A stretch of DNA of 64,000 nucleotides from Massilia sp. H6 (GCF_024802625.1 NZ_CP103371.1:1860001-1924000); one strand, 5' to 3'; shown: positions 36,623 through 45,263, counted from the stretch's first letter. The notes: generated from the sequence alone by a model not told the origin. Program-made: numbers and translations.

Positions 36623-37459
36623 ATGTACCTGACTTATTTCAACGGCAACTGGAACGAAGGCAATGTGCCGCTCTATGGCGCAATGGACCACAGCCTCTGG
36701 CTGGGCTCGTCGGTATTCGATGGCGCCCGCGCCCTTGGCGGCAAGCTGCCCGATCTGCGCCCGCACCTGGAACGCGTGATCGTGTCGGCCGAGAAGCTGG
36801 GCCTGCGTTGCCCGCTGTCGGTGGACGAGATGGAAGCGCTGGTGCGCGAAGGCGTGGCCAGGTTCCCGGCCGATGCCGAACTGTATATCCGCCCGCTGGT
36901 GTTCGGGACCGACGGCTTCCTGATCCCGGTGCCCGAGGGGAGCCGGTTCGCGCTGACCCTGTTCGACGCGCCGCTGCCGGCCTTTGCCGGGTTTTCGGCC
37001 TGCCTGTCGACCTTGCTACGCCCGCAGCCGAGCATGGCGCCGACCGATGCCAAGGCGTCAGCCTTGTACGCCAACTCGACGCGTGCCATGCGCGAGGCCA
37101 GCGCGCGCGGTTTCGACCAGGCGATCGTGCTCGATGCCGAAGGCATGGTGGCGGAATTCGCCACCTCGAACCTGTTCTTGGTGGCGCGCGACGGCGCCGT
37201 CGTCACGCCCAAGCTCAATGGCACCTTCTTGGCTGGCATTACCCGCGCCCGCGTGATTGCGCTGCTGGCGGCGCAAGGCGTGCCAGTACACGAACGCAGT
37301 GTGGCACCGGAAGAACTGTTGAGTGCGCGCGAGATCTTTAGCACCGGGAACTACGGCAAGGTGATGCCATGCACGCGCTTCGAAAGCTACGCCATGGAGG
37401 CAGGACCGGTGGCGCGCCGCGCGCGCGAACTGTACCTGGCGTTTACTGAGAAAAGCTGA
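36623..37459 (+). CDS. Class IV aminotransferase (branched-chain type)
   Basis: Pyridoxal-phosphate enzyme of 278 residues. It has the fold type IV layout: VFDGARAL near 34, YIRPLVFG with substrate-binding residues near 90, DAKASALYANSTRAMREA with the probable PLP Lys near 146, and VAEFATSNLFLV, the Glu/Ser-Asn phosphate-binding region. Closest in appearance to IlvE, catalysing the last step of Leu, Ile and Val synthesis, but D-amino-acid aminotransferase or aminodeoxychorismate lyase relatives share these motifs. ATG 36623 follows GGGAAAT; the longer frame from 36500 has no signal. Confidence 0.85.
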   Translation: MYLTYFNGNWNEGNVPLYGAMDHSLWLGSSVFDGARALGGKLPDLRPHLERVIVSAEKLGLRCPLSVDEMEALVREGVARFPADAELYIRPLVFGTDGFLIPVPEGSRFALTLFDAPLPAFAGFSACLSTLLRPQPSMAPTDAKASALYANSTRAMREASARGFDQAIVLDAEGMVAEFATSNLFLVARDGAVVTPKLNGTFLAGITRARVIALLAAQGVPVHERSVAPEELLSAREIFSTGNYGKVMPCTRFESYAMEAGPVARRARELYLAFTEKS

Positions 37460-37518
37460 GCGAGACGCGTAAGGGCATCGCGGGCCGGCCGCTAGGGCAC
37501 GAACCCTTCGTCCACGAA

Positions 37519-37541
37519 AAAGGCCGGCAAAGCCGGCCTTT
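37519..37541. terminator. Bidirectional terminator
   Basis: AAAGGCCGGC-aaa-GCCGGCCTTT, a perfect 10-bp stem with A/T tails on both sides, sits between the convergent aminotransferase and OmpA-domain genes. Confidence 0.85.
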
Positions 37542-37569
37542 CAGTTACCACGTACGGTGCGGTTCGGGA

Positions 37570-38241
37570 TCAGCCGCGCTCGGCGACGTAGATTTCGACG
37601 CGGCGGTTGCGTGCACGGCTCGATGCATCGTTGTTCGAGGCGATCGGCTCGCGTTCGCCGCGGCCTTCGATGGTGATGCGGTTCGGATTGACGCCGCGGT
37701 TCGCCAGGTAGTCACGGGTGCGCGCCGCGCGGTCCACCGACAGGGGCTGGTTGATGTCCGGCGAGCCGGTGCTGTCGGTGTGGCCGATGATGGTCACGGT
37801 GGTGGACGGATTCTCGTTGAGCGTGGTGGCAAAGCGCTGCAGCACCGGCTGGAAGTTGGACTTGATGTCCGAGCGGCCGGTATCGAACGACACGTCGCTT
37901 GGAATTTCCAGTTTCAGGCGGTTGTCGGAGGTTTGGCTGACCTGCACGCCGGTACCCCGGGTAGCTTGCTCCATGGCCTGCTTCTGGGCTTCCATGCGGT
38001 TGGACCAGATGTTGCCGGCGACTGCACCGAGCGCACCGCCGATGACGGCGCCGCGCGTGGCACGGCCACCGCCACCGCCGCTGGTGGTGGCGCCCAGGAT
38101 GGCGCCCAGGCCGGCGCCGATACCGGCACCTTGCGCGGTGCCGCGCTGGGTGGCGCTCATATCGGCACAACCGGTGGCGGTCATCAGGACGATGGTGGCG
38201 GCGATGACCGATTTGCTCAGTTTGCTGATTTTCTTTTGCAT
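37570..38241 (-). CDS. OmpA-family lipoprotein with glycine-zipper domain
   Basis: Outer-membrane lipoprotein of 223 residues resembling E. coli YiaD. Lipobox ATGC with Cys at 25; a glycine-zipper stretch at about 38-78 (GAGIGAGLGAILG, GAVIGGALGAVAG); then a C-terminal OmpA peptidoglycan-binding domain at 110-220 with SFDTGRSDIKSNF, GHTDSTGSPDIN and RNRRVEIYV. It probably ties the outer membrane to the cell wall. AGGAG lies upstream of ATG 38241. It is the first of many envelope genes in this cluster. Confidence 0.93.
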   Translation of the reverse strand: MQKKISKLSKSVIAATIVLMTATGCADMSATQRGTAQGAGIGAGLGAILGATTSGGGGGRATRGAVIGGALGAVAGNIWSNRMEAQKQAMEQATRGTGVQVSQTSDNRLKLEIPSDVSFDTGRSDIKSNFQPVLQRFATTLNENPSTTVTIIGHTDSTGSPDINQPLSVDRAARTRDYLANRGVNPNRITIEGRGEREPIASNNDASSRARNRRVEIYVAERG

Positions 38242-38262
38242 GGTAAATCTCCTTGATTCAGA

Positions 38263-38308
38263 ATCCGTTTCGCCGTCATACCCCCATGGGTAAGACCGCG
38301 AAACGGAT
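38263..38308. repeat. Large inverted repeat upstream of the OmpA-lipoprotein gene
   Basis: The arms ATCCGTTTCGC (38263-38273) and GCGAAACGGAT (38298-38308) enclose a second small palindrome (TACCC/GGGTA). It lies 22 nt before the OmpA-lipoprotein start and after the preceding minus-strand gene, so it may be a transcript end, an mRNA leader structure or an operator. Confidence 0.5.
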
Positions 38309-38335
38309 CGGTTTTAACAAAAATACTGCGAAATT

Positions 38336-38482
38336 CTATATGCTTCGGCCGCTGATGAGGCGAACCAGGATCATGACGACGGCGACCACCAGCAGAATAT
38401 GGATGAAGCCGCCGATGGTATATGACGTCACCAGGCCAAGCAGCCACAGGACGATCAGGATGACAGCGATTGTATAAAGCAT
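38336..38482 (-). CDS. Small two-helix membrane protein (lmo0937-like)
   Basis: A 48-residue, almost entirely hydrophobic protein with two helices (MLYTIAVILIVLWLLGLVTS and IHILLVVAVVMILVRLI) joined by YTIGGF, ending SGRSI. It matches the small lmo0937/DUF5670 type of stress-associated membrane proteins; function unknown. GAGGA lies 6-7 nt before ATG 38482, favouring this start over an upstream ATG at 38521. Confidence 0.75.
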   Translation of the reverse strand: MLYTIAVILIVLWLLGLVTSYTIGGFIHILLVVAVVMILVRLISGRSI

Positions 38483-38576
38483 GGGTGTCCTCGGTAGAAA
38501 CACGCGCTCCGGCGTTGTCAAACCAGTATGGCAGGCCTGGCTATCGGCCTCTGTACGATGGCGAACGCACCGGCTA

Positions 38577-38804
38577 TCAGGCGCAGTGCTTGTCTTTGCG
38601 CATGCCCGGGATCCAGCCCATGAAGCCGAACAGGCCAGTGATGCCGATCAGGCAGGTGATGATGCCGCCTGCCACCAGGAACACGACGTCGTGCGGCTGT
38701 ACGGCGCCTGCCTGGACGTCGCTAGGGGCTGGGGCCGATAGCAAGCCAAAGCTTGCCAGGAGTAGTCCCCAGATGATGATGCCGATCCACGCCAGGCTGT
38801 TCAT
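38577..38804 (-). CDS. Small membrane protein, unknown function
   Basis: A 75-residue protein with two predicted helices (about 3-20 and 41-63), separated by a Pro/Ala-rich loop, and a basic tail (GMRKDKHCA). GGAGGGAC lies upstream of ATG 38804, which decides against the longer frame from 38912. No family recognised. It sits among other small envelope genes. Confidence 0.65.
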   Translation of the reverse strand: MNSLAWIGIIIWGLLLASFGLLSAPAPSDVQAGAVQPHDVVFLVAGGIITCLIGITGLFGFMGWIPGMRKDKHCA

Positions 38805-38933
38805 GATGCGTCCCTCCCAATGGTTATTGTCTGCACCGCACGCATTGTTCGCGTGATTCCATTGTCGGGTTAGCTCATCAATAAATCCGTGCGATGGCGC
38901 ACATTGCTTCAAAGAAAACTATTCAGCTGCAAT

Positions 38934-38966
38934 AAAGGCCGGGATGCTTGCGCAATCCCGGCCTTT
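38934..38966 (-). terminator. Terminator after the glycine-zipper 2TM gene
   Basis: AAAGGCCGGGAT and ATCCCGGCCTTT form a perfect 12-bp stem with a 9-nt loop. The minus strand ends in TTTATT after the stem. It follows the stop of the gene at 38986. Confidence 0.75.
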
Positions 38967-38985
38967 CAGTCCATTACGACCTGGA

Positions 38986-39726
38986 TCAGGCAACCGAGCG
39001 CAGACGACCCTTGACAATGCGGATGCGGTCGCCGCTACGCCACGCTGGCGGGTTGGTCTGGTTGAAGGTACGCACGGTACCGTCGTCCAGGCGCACCCGG
39101 ATTTCGTACGTGGTGGTGGCCTTCATGTTGCCTTCGACCTGGTTGCCGACCACGGCGCCGCCGATGGCGCCGGCAGCGGTGGCGAGGGTGCGGCCGGTGC
39201 CGCCGCCGACCTGGTTGCCCAGCAGGCCGCCCAGCACGGCGCCGCCGGCGGCGCCAAGGCCGCTGCCCTCGGCGCGTTGCTTGATGGTGCGCACCGATTC
39301 CACGTTGCCGCAGTTCGAGCACCAGTTGCGGCCGGTATCGGCTGCCGCGACCTGCACGGCCTGCTTGCGCTCACGTGCCGGCTCTTCATAGTTACGTACC
39401 GCTGCCGGCAGCGTTTCACGTTGCTGGGCAGCAGGATAGGTGGGCGCCGGTGCGTAGGCTTGCGGCTGCACGGCTGCCCCTGCGGGGTAGCCAGCGGGCG
39501 CCTGCAGATAGCCAGACGCAGGCTGGCCACCCGGCGGCAGTGTCGACGCCAGTGCCATGCGGTCGGCATCGCTGAGCTGGCGTTCGCCGGTGCCGCCCAC
39601 CGACGATGGAAGCCAGCCCAGGATGGCAGCTGTGCCTACCAGGCTGAACAATAGGACCGCAATTGCGGCCAGGATCATCAGGGGATGCAGGCGACCCCGT
39701 GCTGGAGGGGTAGGGGAGGTATTCAT
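38986..39726 (-). CDS. Glycine-zipper 2TM domain protein, membrane anchored
   Basis: A 246-residue envelope protein. One N-terminal membrane helix lies at about 16-38 (MILAAIAVLLFSLVGTAAIL), followed by a Pro/Gln/Ala-rich linker. A single CSNCGNVESV motif sits near 122. A glycine-zipper domain of the 17-kDa surface antigen type follows (GLGAAGGAVLGGLLGNQVGG, then GAIGGAVVGNQVEG) and a beta-rich end (TYEIRVRLDDGTVRTF). Relatives are outer-membrane or periplasmic stress proteins. AAGGAC lies 7 nt before ATG 39726. Divergent from the Crp/Fnr gene. Confidence 0.85.
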   Translation of the reverse strand: MNTSPTPPARGRLHPLMILAAIAVLLFSLVGTAAILGWLPSSVGGTGERQLSDADRMALASTLPPGGQPASGYLQAPAGYPAGAAVQPQAYAPAPTYPAAQQRETLPAAVRNYEEPARERKQAVQVAAADTGRNWCSNCGNVESVRTIKQRAEGSGLGAAGGAVLGGLLGNQVGGGTGRTLATAAGAIGGAVVGNQVEGNMKATTTYEIRVRLDDGTVRTFNQTNPPAWRSGDRIRIVKGRLRSVA

Positions 39727-39939
39727 GTGGCGTCCTTTCGGGTTGGTCTTGTATGGGCCCTGCGTTGGTACGCCGGGCAGCCTGGTCATGACCCGATTGT
39801 CCTCAGGAACAACAAGGGGTTCCGTGCGTCACCGTACATACTCGCGCGTAGCGCCACGGTTACGCTGCCTAAAATTGTTTGCAAATGTATCCGATAACCG
39901 CCCCGCGGTTTGCATCCTGCACTCCACTACGAGAATCCA

Positions 39940-40668
39940 ATGAATTTTGCCGTACCGCCGCCGTTTGCCGAGCACAACAGCAATCTGCTGCTGGCTGCGC
40001 TGCCGCCGCAAGAACTCGCCCAGGTATTGCCGCTACTGGACCCGGTTACCGTCGAGGTTGGCGATATCCTGTGCGAGGCGGGCGACCCGCTGCGCTACAT
40101 TTATTTTCCCCACGACTGCCTGATCTCCCTGATGGGCGTGGCCGAAGGCCGCATGACGCTCGAAGTTGGCCTGGTCGGCCGCGAAGGCATGGTTGGCGCT
40201 ACCGTCGCGCTTGGTCATGAAACTACCCAGGTGCGCGCCGTGGTGCAGCGCGCAGGCAGCGCCAGCCGGATGGATAGCGCCTGTTTCCGGACCGAAGTGG
40301 CGCGCAACGCGGCGCTGCAGCGGGTGTTGTACCGCTATACCGATACCCAGCTGGCGCAGGCCATCCAGATCGCGGTCTGCAGCCGATTCCATGTGCTCGA
40401 AGCGCGGCTGGCGCGCTCGCTGCTGGTCACCCGTGACCGGCTGCAATCGGACAAGTTTCACCTGACGCACGAGTTCCTCGCGCACGCCCTCGGCGTACGG
40501 CGCGTCGGCGTCACCAAGGCTGCCAGTGCGCTACAGCATCAAGGATTGATCATCTACAGCCGCGGCAACATCGAGATCCTCGATCCGGAAGGCCTGGCGG
40601 CGGCGTCGTGCACCTGCTATGAAATTGTCAGGGAGGTCGGCGCCCAGCCGGCGCTGAGCGTCATGTAG
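39940..40668 (+). CDS. Crp/Fnr family transcriptional regulator
   Basis: A 242-residue DNA-binding regulator. The N-terminal cyclic-nucleotide-binding fold (about 20-135) has LCEAGDPLRYIYFPHDCLISL and VGLVGREGMVG; no Fnr-type cysteine cluster is present and the cAMP-binding Arg pocket is not clear, so the ligand is unknown. The C-terminal helix-turn-helix (about 170-225) has LTHEFLAHALGVRRVGVTKAAS. Its place inside the envelope/stress cluster makes it a candidate regulator of neighbours. It is divergent from the glycine-zipper gene, and a short palindrome-bearing gap lies between them. Confidence 0.9.
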   Translation: MNFAVPPPFAEHNSNLLLAALPPQELAQVLPLLDPVTVEVGDILCEAGDPLRYIYFPHDCLISLMGVAEGRMTLEVGLVGREGMVGATVALGHETTQVRAVVQRAGSASRMDSACFRTEVARNAALQRVLYRYTDTQLAQAIQIAVCSRFHVLEARLARSLLVTRDRLQSDKFHLTHEFLAHALGVRRVGVTKAASALQHQGLIIYSRGNIEILDPEGLAAASCTCYEIVREVGAQPALSVM

Positions 40669-40736
40669 CCGGCAGATGGTGGGGGCGCAGGAGCTCGCCG
40701 CTTCGGAATCGGGCCAGGCGATGGGCTCCCCAAAAC

Positions 40737-40764
40737 AAGAAAGCCCGGCTAGCCGGGCTTTCTT
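40737..40764. terminator. Bidirectional terminator
   Basis: AAGAAAGCCCGGCT followed directly by AGCCGGGCTTTCTT, a perfect 28-bp palindrome between the convergent Crp/Fnr and glycine-zipper lipoprotein genes. Confidence 0.85.
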
Positions 40765-40782
40765 GTATCGCTCTCGAACAGC

Positions 40783-41004
40783 TTAGTTGGTCTTGTTGAC
40801 CTGGTTGCCGATCACGCCGCCGACAGCTGCGCCGCCCACGGTGCCCACTGGGCTGCCACCGGTCAGGACGCCGCCGACGACCGCGCCGGCGCCAGCGCCG
40901 ATCGCGGTGTTCTTGTCTTGCTGCGACATGCCGGCGCAGCCGGTCAGGCCGAGGGCCAGGGTTGCCAGCGAAGCGGTAACGACGAATTGTTTGATGGTTT
41001 TCAT
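40783..41004 (-). CDS. Glycine-zipper lipoprotein (OsmB-like)
   Basis: A 73-residue lipoprotein: signal ending LTGC (Cys23), then AGMSQQDKNTAIGAGAGAVVGG and further glycine-zipper repeats, ending NQVNKTN. Size and pattern resemble OsmB, an osmotically induced outer-membrane lipoprotein. AGGAG lies upstream of ATG 41004. It is probably in one unit with the BON gene, 23 nt upstream. Confidence 0.88.
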   Translation of the reverse strand: MKTIKQFVVTASLATLALGLTGCAGMSQQDKNTAIGAGAGAVVGGVLTGGSPVGTVGGAAVGGVIGNQVNKTN

Positions 41005-41027
41005 GTGTAAATCTCCTAAACGGTGGG

Positions 41028-41336
41028 TTATTTCAAGCGCAGGTCATTCCTGACCGATCGTACGCCTTTTACGGTCCGGGCAACCGATGCCACGGCCGCC
41101 ACGCTATCTGCCGAGCCAACGAAGCCACTCAGCTTTACTACGCCCTGCTCGGTACCGACATCAATCTCGGTGGCCTTGAGTGCAGGATCGCGCACGATGG
41201 CGGCCTTGACACCTGCGGTAATGGTGGCGTCGTCCACGGCTTGCGCCGTTGGTCCGACGCTACCGGACATCGCACATCCTGCAAGCTGCCCCAGGAACAG
41301 CGCGGCGAGCAGGGCGGTTGTACCTAGTTGTTTCAT
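41028..41336 (-). CDS. BON domain lipoprotein
   Basis: A 102-residue periplasmic lipoprotein with lipobox LAGC and one BON domain (about 38-102: DDATITAGVKAAIVRDPALK, VVKLSGFVGSADS, VKGVRSVRNDL). BON proteins such as OsmY bind phospholipid surfaces and protect the envelope in osmotic stress. A paralogue with the same layout lies at 49051. The 16-bp shared motif (41397-41412) lies 61-76 nt upstream. ATG 41336 was chosen for the signal peptide; the ribosome binding site is weak. Confidence 0.9.
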   Translation of the reverse strand: MKQLGTTALLAALFLGQLAGCAMSGSVGPTAQAVDDATITAGVKAAIVRDPALKATEIDVGTEQGVVKLSGFVGSADSVAAVASVARTVKGVRSVRNDLRLK

Positions 41337-41396
41337 CTTGCGAAGATGTTTGTCGAATCCATGAGACAAGAATATTTTTTTCGCTTCATCTGATCT

Positions 41397-41412
41397 GTTC
41401 GGCAACACACAG
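41397..41412 (-). promoter_or_regulatory. Shared 16-bp motif, copy A
   Basis: GTTCGGCAACACACAG on the plus strand, upstream of the BON lipoprotein gene. It matches copies B (43595) and C (48227) at all but a few positions; consensus GTTMGGCAACRCACAK. In the direction of the downstream gene it reads CTGTGTGTTGCCGAAC. Confidence 0.5.
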
Positions 41413-41466
41413 TAGTGCAAAATATACTTTCGTCTGGCTGCAGCCTGGAACGCGCCGGCCGTGGGC

Positions 41467-43527
41467 TCATGGCCGCCGGGTCTGGCCAGGGGGCGGTGCC
41501 TGAGGCTTCTCGCGTGCCTGCGCCAGCAGGCGGGCGCAGTCGGCGCTATCGCCAGGCCCGGTATTGATCAGGGGCAGCAGTGCCGCAAGTGGTGCCGCAA
41601 TCGCGGCCAGCACGGCAGCGCCGCCAGCCTTCATCGCCAGCACGCCCTTGTCGACCGACACATCCGGATCGCTGAACGGCCCCCGCACATATAGCGGCGA
41701 ACGCAGGGAGAACAGGCGCAGGGACTTGGTCTTGGGATCGATGCGCAGGTCCATCTGCTCGTCGGCCAGGTTAATGGCGCCCGCCACGGTAATCAGGGCT
41801 TCCTGCGTATCGACGACGAAGATGCGGGTCTTTGCGATGCCGTTGGTAACCGCGAAATCAGTGGCCAGGCAGTTGAGCTGCACCTGTTTATCGCCGAACA
41901 GCTTGGTAATGACGATATTCGCCACGTTCAATCCCATCGTTTCTAGCAGCATCTTGCTGACCTGGCCCTGGCTGATCAGCGTCTTGAACTCGCCGTTGGA
42001 GCCGGCCAGCAGGCTCGCGACCGAATTGCCCTGCGCAGTCAGGTTGGCTTCGCCATTCATCTTGCCGACGGTGGCTTTCATCTGTTCGATCTTGGGGAAC
42101 AGCTTGGCGATGTCGATATTGCGCGCGGCCACCTTGGCCTGGGCCTTGATCGCCTCCGGACCTTTGCGGCCACGCCCGTCGAGGCGGATGTTCGAACGCA
42201 CCGTGCCACCGGCCATGGCGAATTCGAGCGGTGCGAGCGTGAGCACGGCGTTGTGCATCTTCAGGTGGGTCGACAGCTTGCTGATCGGGAAGGCGGTATC
42301 GCGAATGATGCGGTCGGCGGCAAAGCGCACATCGGCATCGAGCTTGTTCCAGCGCTCGGTCTTGAACTGTTCAACCGGCAGCACCTTGCCCGACGGCTGG
42401 AGCACATCGGCATTGCGCTCGCGCTTGGCGGCATTGGAATCGGCACCGATCAGCGGCGCCAGGTCCTTGAAGACCAGTTGCTTCGAGCGCACATTGCCCG
42501 ACAATCTTGGGCGCGGCGCGCCGGTCGCGTATTCGAGACGTCCGCGGATGTCGCTCGCGCCTACTTGCCCCTTGAAGTCGTCGTAGACCCAGTGGCTTTC
42601 TTCTCCGAGCGTTCCGGTCAGGCGGCCCGAGGTGGAGTAGGGGCCGGTGGTTGGCAGCACCACGCCGCTGAAATTGTATAGCTGGTCCATGCTGGGACCT
42701 GCGAGCTCGAGCTTGAGGTCGATCGCAGCCAGTTTCGACGGACGCGTCACCGTGCCTTCGACGGCAATGCGGGTGCGGCCCGAGCGCATCTCGGCCTGCA
42801 CCGGATAAGGCGTGCCTTGCTGCTCCAGCGACAACACCGCGCCGCCCTTGCCGCCGCCGGTGACTTTGGCGCCGTTATAACTGCCATCGAGCGTCCAGCC
42901 GATGCCGTAACGCGGGTCCTGGTCGAGCGTGCGCACCAGCGCGGTGACGTCGGCCTTGGTGAGCGCATCCTTGATGTGCACCACCCCCTCGGTCAGTACC
43001 ACGCGTTGGAGGTCGAGATTCCAGCGTGATCTCTCTTGGTTGCGCGTGAAGGTCCAGTTGTTGCGCTCGGTATCGAGGCGCAGCAGGTCGACGCGCGGGC
43101 CGTCGACACGCAGCAGCGGGATGCCGACCGTGCGCTGCAGCAGTGCGAACGGGTTGAGCGAGAACGAGAACTGGCGCACGCTGGCCATGTCCTGGGCCGG
43201 AAGGCCGGCCGGGTTGCCGACGTGGACATCATTGGCAATCAGGTGTGGCCAGGGAAGTTGGTCGCGCCAGGTGCGCTCGGCCGCGGTCATCGCCTGGGCG
43301 GGGCGCTCCCACTCGACGTCCAGGTTGCCGCGGATCGCGAACGGGCGGTCGATTGCGTCACTCACCCTGGCGTTGATCCAGGGCCGTGCGCGGTTCCAGT
43401 CGAAGCTCAGCACGAGCACGATCGCAATGACCGGCAGCGCTACCAGCAATCCGAGAAGGCTGAAGATGATCTTCTTGCGGCGCGCCGAATTCCCGGCCTG
43501 CGCCGCCGGCGGATTGGTGTCGGGCAT
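41467..43527 (-). CDS. AsmA family protein
   Basis: Envelope protein of 686 residues, anchored by one N-terminal helix at about 20-42 (IIFSLLGLLVALPVIAIVLV) with the rest in the periplasm. Features: the family start DWNRARPWINARVSDAIDRPFAIRG, long beta-rich repeats, and the C-terminal AsmA region (LRLFSLRSPLYVRGPFSDPDVSVD) at about 625-648. AsmA-like proteins are thought to move phospholipids between the membranes. AAGGACC lies 6 nt before ATG 43527. It is divergent from the DUF4398 genes. Confidence 0.92.
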   Translation of the reverse strand: MPDTNPPAAQAGNSARRKKIIFSLLGLLVALPVIAIVLVLSFDWNRARPWINARVSDAIDRPFAIRGNLDVEWERPAQAMTAAERTWRDQLPWPHLIANDVHVGNPAGLPAQDMASVRQFSFSLNPFALLQRTVGIPLLRVDGPRVDLLRLDTERNNWTFTRNQERSRWNLDLQRVVLTEGVVHIKDALTKADVTALVRTLDQDPRYGIGWTLDGSYNGAKVTGGGKGGAVLSLEQQGTPYPVQAEMRSGRTRIAVEGTVTRPSKLAAIDLKLELAGPSMDQLYNFSGVVLPTTGPYSTSGRLTGTLGEESHWVYDDFKGQVGASDIRGRLEYATGAPRPRLSGNVRSKQLVFKDLAPLIGADSNAAKRERNADVLQPSGKVLPVEQFKTERWNKLDADVRFAADRIIRDTAFPISKLSTHLKMHNAVLTLAPLEFAMAGGTVRSNIRLDGRGRKGPEAIKAQAKVAARNIDIAKLFPKIEQMKATVGKMNGEANLTAQGNSVASLLAGSNGEFKTLISQGQVSKMLLETMGLNVANIVITKLFGDKQVQLNCLATDFAVTNGIAKTRIFVVDTQEALITVAGAINLADEQMDLRIDPKTKSLRLFSLRSPLYVRGPFSDPDVSVDKGVLAMKAGGAAVLAAIAAPLAALLPLINTGPGDSADCARLLAQAREKPQAPPPGQTRRP

Positions 43528-43594
43528 GGCGGTCCTTCCCAGTATGAATGGTGATGTCGTTTAGTCTAGCTTAGCGCAGTGCACGGGATGATTG

Positions 43595-43610
43595 ATGTGC
43601 GTTGCCGAAC
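43595..43610 (+). promoter_or_regulatory. Shared 16-bp motif, copy B
   Basis: ATGTGCGTTGCCGAAC, the reverse complement of GTTCGGCAACGCACAT, lies in the gap between asmA and the DUF4398 lipoprotein gene, 68 nt from the asmA start and about 180 nt from the other. TATCAA lies 17 nt after TTGCCG, so this could also be a promoter. Confidence 0.5.
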
Positions 43611-43788
43611 GCTCTGCGGTTGAGTATCAATCGTTCCGCGAACAATGTGCGGCAGCGAACCGAAGGAAGACGATAACAGGTTTATAACGTTATCTGGAAC
43701 ATTGCCTTGACCATAGAGCGTCATTTCACTTGATTTAATTGCAAGGAATGACGACATGGATTCTAGAACTCATCACAGGAGGAACGCG

Positions 43789-44175
43789 ATGAAACAGAAA
43801 CACCCGATGACCCACCTGGCGGCCGCTGCCGTCGCCCTGCTGGTCCTGGCCGGCTGCACCAGCCCGCAAAGAGCCCCGGCGACTGCCGATGTGGCCGTTT
43901 CGCGCAATGCCGTCGAAAACGCTGTCTCTGCCGGCGCTGCCGAACTGGCGCCAGCCGAGATCAACCTGGCGCGCGACAAAATGATCCGCGCCAACCAGGC
44001 GCTCGCCGCCAAGGACTACAAGCTGGCGCGCGAACTGGCGATCCAGGCCCAGGCCGATGCCAAGCTGGCGCAGAGCAAGGCAGCTACCGCCAAGTCTACC
44101 GCCGCGTCGAACGCCCTGAACGAAGACCTGCGCGTGCTGCAGCTGGAAGTTGACCGCGCCAATTCGCAGAACTGA
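43789..44175 (+). CDS. DUF4398 domain lipoprotein
   Basis: A 128-residue lipoprotein with lipobox LAGC (Cys24). The mature part is helical and rich in Ala: AVENAVSAGAAELAPAEINL, ARDKMIRANQALAAKDYKLA, ARELAIQAQADAKLAQSKAA. This is the DUF4398 pattern. AGGAGG lies 6 nt before ATG 43789; the ATG at 43756 is less likely. The next gene has a similar helical domain joined to OmpA, so they may be partners at the outer membrane. Confidence 0.88.
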   Translation: MKQKHPMTHLAAAAVALLVLAGCTSPQRAPATADVAVSRNAVENAVSAGAAELAPAEINLARDKMIRANQALAAKDYKLARELAIQAQADAKLAQSKAATAKSTAASNALNEDLRVLQLEVDRANSQN

Positions 44176-44291
44176 GCGTTCACAAGCGCTAGCAGGGTAG
44201 CGGCGCCAAGCTGGCGGCTGCCTGTAGAAAAATAACACTCCATCACCGAAGGTCGCAACTTGCGGCATTCCCGGAAGAAAAGGACAAGCAC

Positions 44292-45233
44292 ATGAAAACA
44301 CGTTCAACAATGTCGCTACTGGCCGCCGCCGTGCTCGCCACAGCCTGCGCTACCGCCCCGATGAGCACGCCGACGCTCGACCAGGCGCGTGCCGATTTTG
44401 TCTCTGCCAACAACAACCCGCTGGTGTCGCAATACGCGCCGCTCGAATTCAAGCAGGCCAGCGATGCGCTGAACCAGGCTAATGCCGCTGCCGCGCGCCG
44501 CGAAAGCCTGGGTGATGTCGACCGCCTGGCCTATCTGGCCAAGCAGCGCATTGCGACCGCGATGGAAGTTGCCAAAGGCAAGGCCGCGGAAGCCAATATC
44601 GCCGACGCCGGACGCCAGCGCACCGAAATGCGCCTGGAGGCGCGCACCGCCGAAGCCGACCGCGCCAAGCGCGAGGCCGAAGCCGCCCAGGCCCAGGCCG
44701 CCCAGGCCCAGATGCAGGCGCAGTCGGCCCAGCAACAGGCCGAAGCCGCGCGCCAGCAAGCCGCCAGCGCCCAGCAGCAAAATGCGGCGCTGCTCCAGCG
44801 CGCCGCCATGCTCGAAGCCACGCTGGTCGAACTGCAAGCCGTCAAGACCGAGCGCGGCTACGTCGTGACGATCGGCGACGTGCTGTTCGCCACCAACCAG
44901 GCGACCATGACGCCGAACGCCATGTCGACCTTGCGCAAGCTGGCCGACGTCATGACGCAGAACCCGAACCGCACCGTATTGGTCGAAGGGTTTACCGATA
45001 GCGTTGGCAGCTCTGCCTACAACATGGAACTGTCGCAGCGCAGGGCCGAGGCCGTGGCATCGGCACTGCACGGCATGGGCGTAGCGCGTGACCGCATCGC
45101 CATGAAGGCATACGGCGAAGCATTCCCTGTCGCCGCTAACGATACCGCCGGCAACCGCCAGCAAAACCGCCGTGTCGAGATCGTGTTGTCGAACGAGGGC
45201 GCGCAGATTCCGCCGCGCGCAGGCGCGCGCTGA
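44292..45233 (+). CDS. DUF4398-OmpA family lipoprotein
   Basis: A 313-residue outer-membrane lipoprotein (lipobox ATAC, Cys19). Layout: a DUF4398-like helical domain at about 25-105, a long Ala/Gln-rich coiled coil at 105-185 (AEAAQAQAAQAQMQAQSAQQ), and an OmpA domain at 190-305 with DVLFATNQATMTPNA, GFTDSVGSSAYN and QQNRRVEIVLS. The coiled coil would span much of the periplasm before the peptidoglycan-binding domain. It follows the shorter DUF4398 lipoprotein by 116 nt, and the pair probably arose by duplication or fusion. Confidence 0.92.
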   Translation: MKTRSTMSLLAAAVLATACATAPMSTPTLDQARADFVSANNNPLVSQYAPLEFKQASDALNQANAAAARRESLGDVDRLAYLAKQRIATAMEVAKGKAAEANIADAGRQRTEMRLEARTAEADRAKREAEAAQAQAAQAQMQAQSAQQQAEAARQQAASAQQQNAALLQRAAMLEATLVELQAVKTERGYVVTIGDVLFATNQATMTPNAMSTLRKLADVMTQNPNRTVLVEGFTDSVGSSAYNMELSQRRAEAVASALHGMGVARDRIAMKAYGEAFPVAANDTAGNRQQNRRVEIVLSNEGAQIPPRAGAR

Positions 45234-45263
45234 GCGGATTCATTCAAGCTATAAGGAAACATC

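Noticed and set aside
41393-41412. LexA box overlapping shared motif copy A
   Set aside because: CTGT and ACAG are separated by ten bases, not eight.
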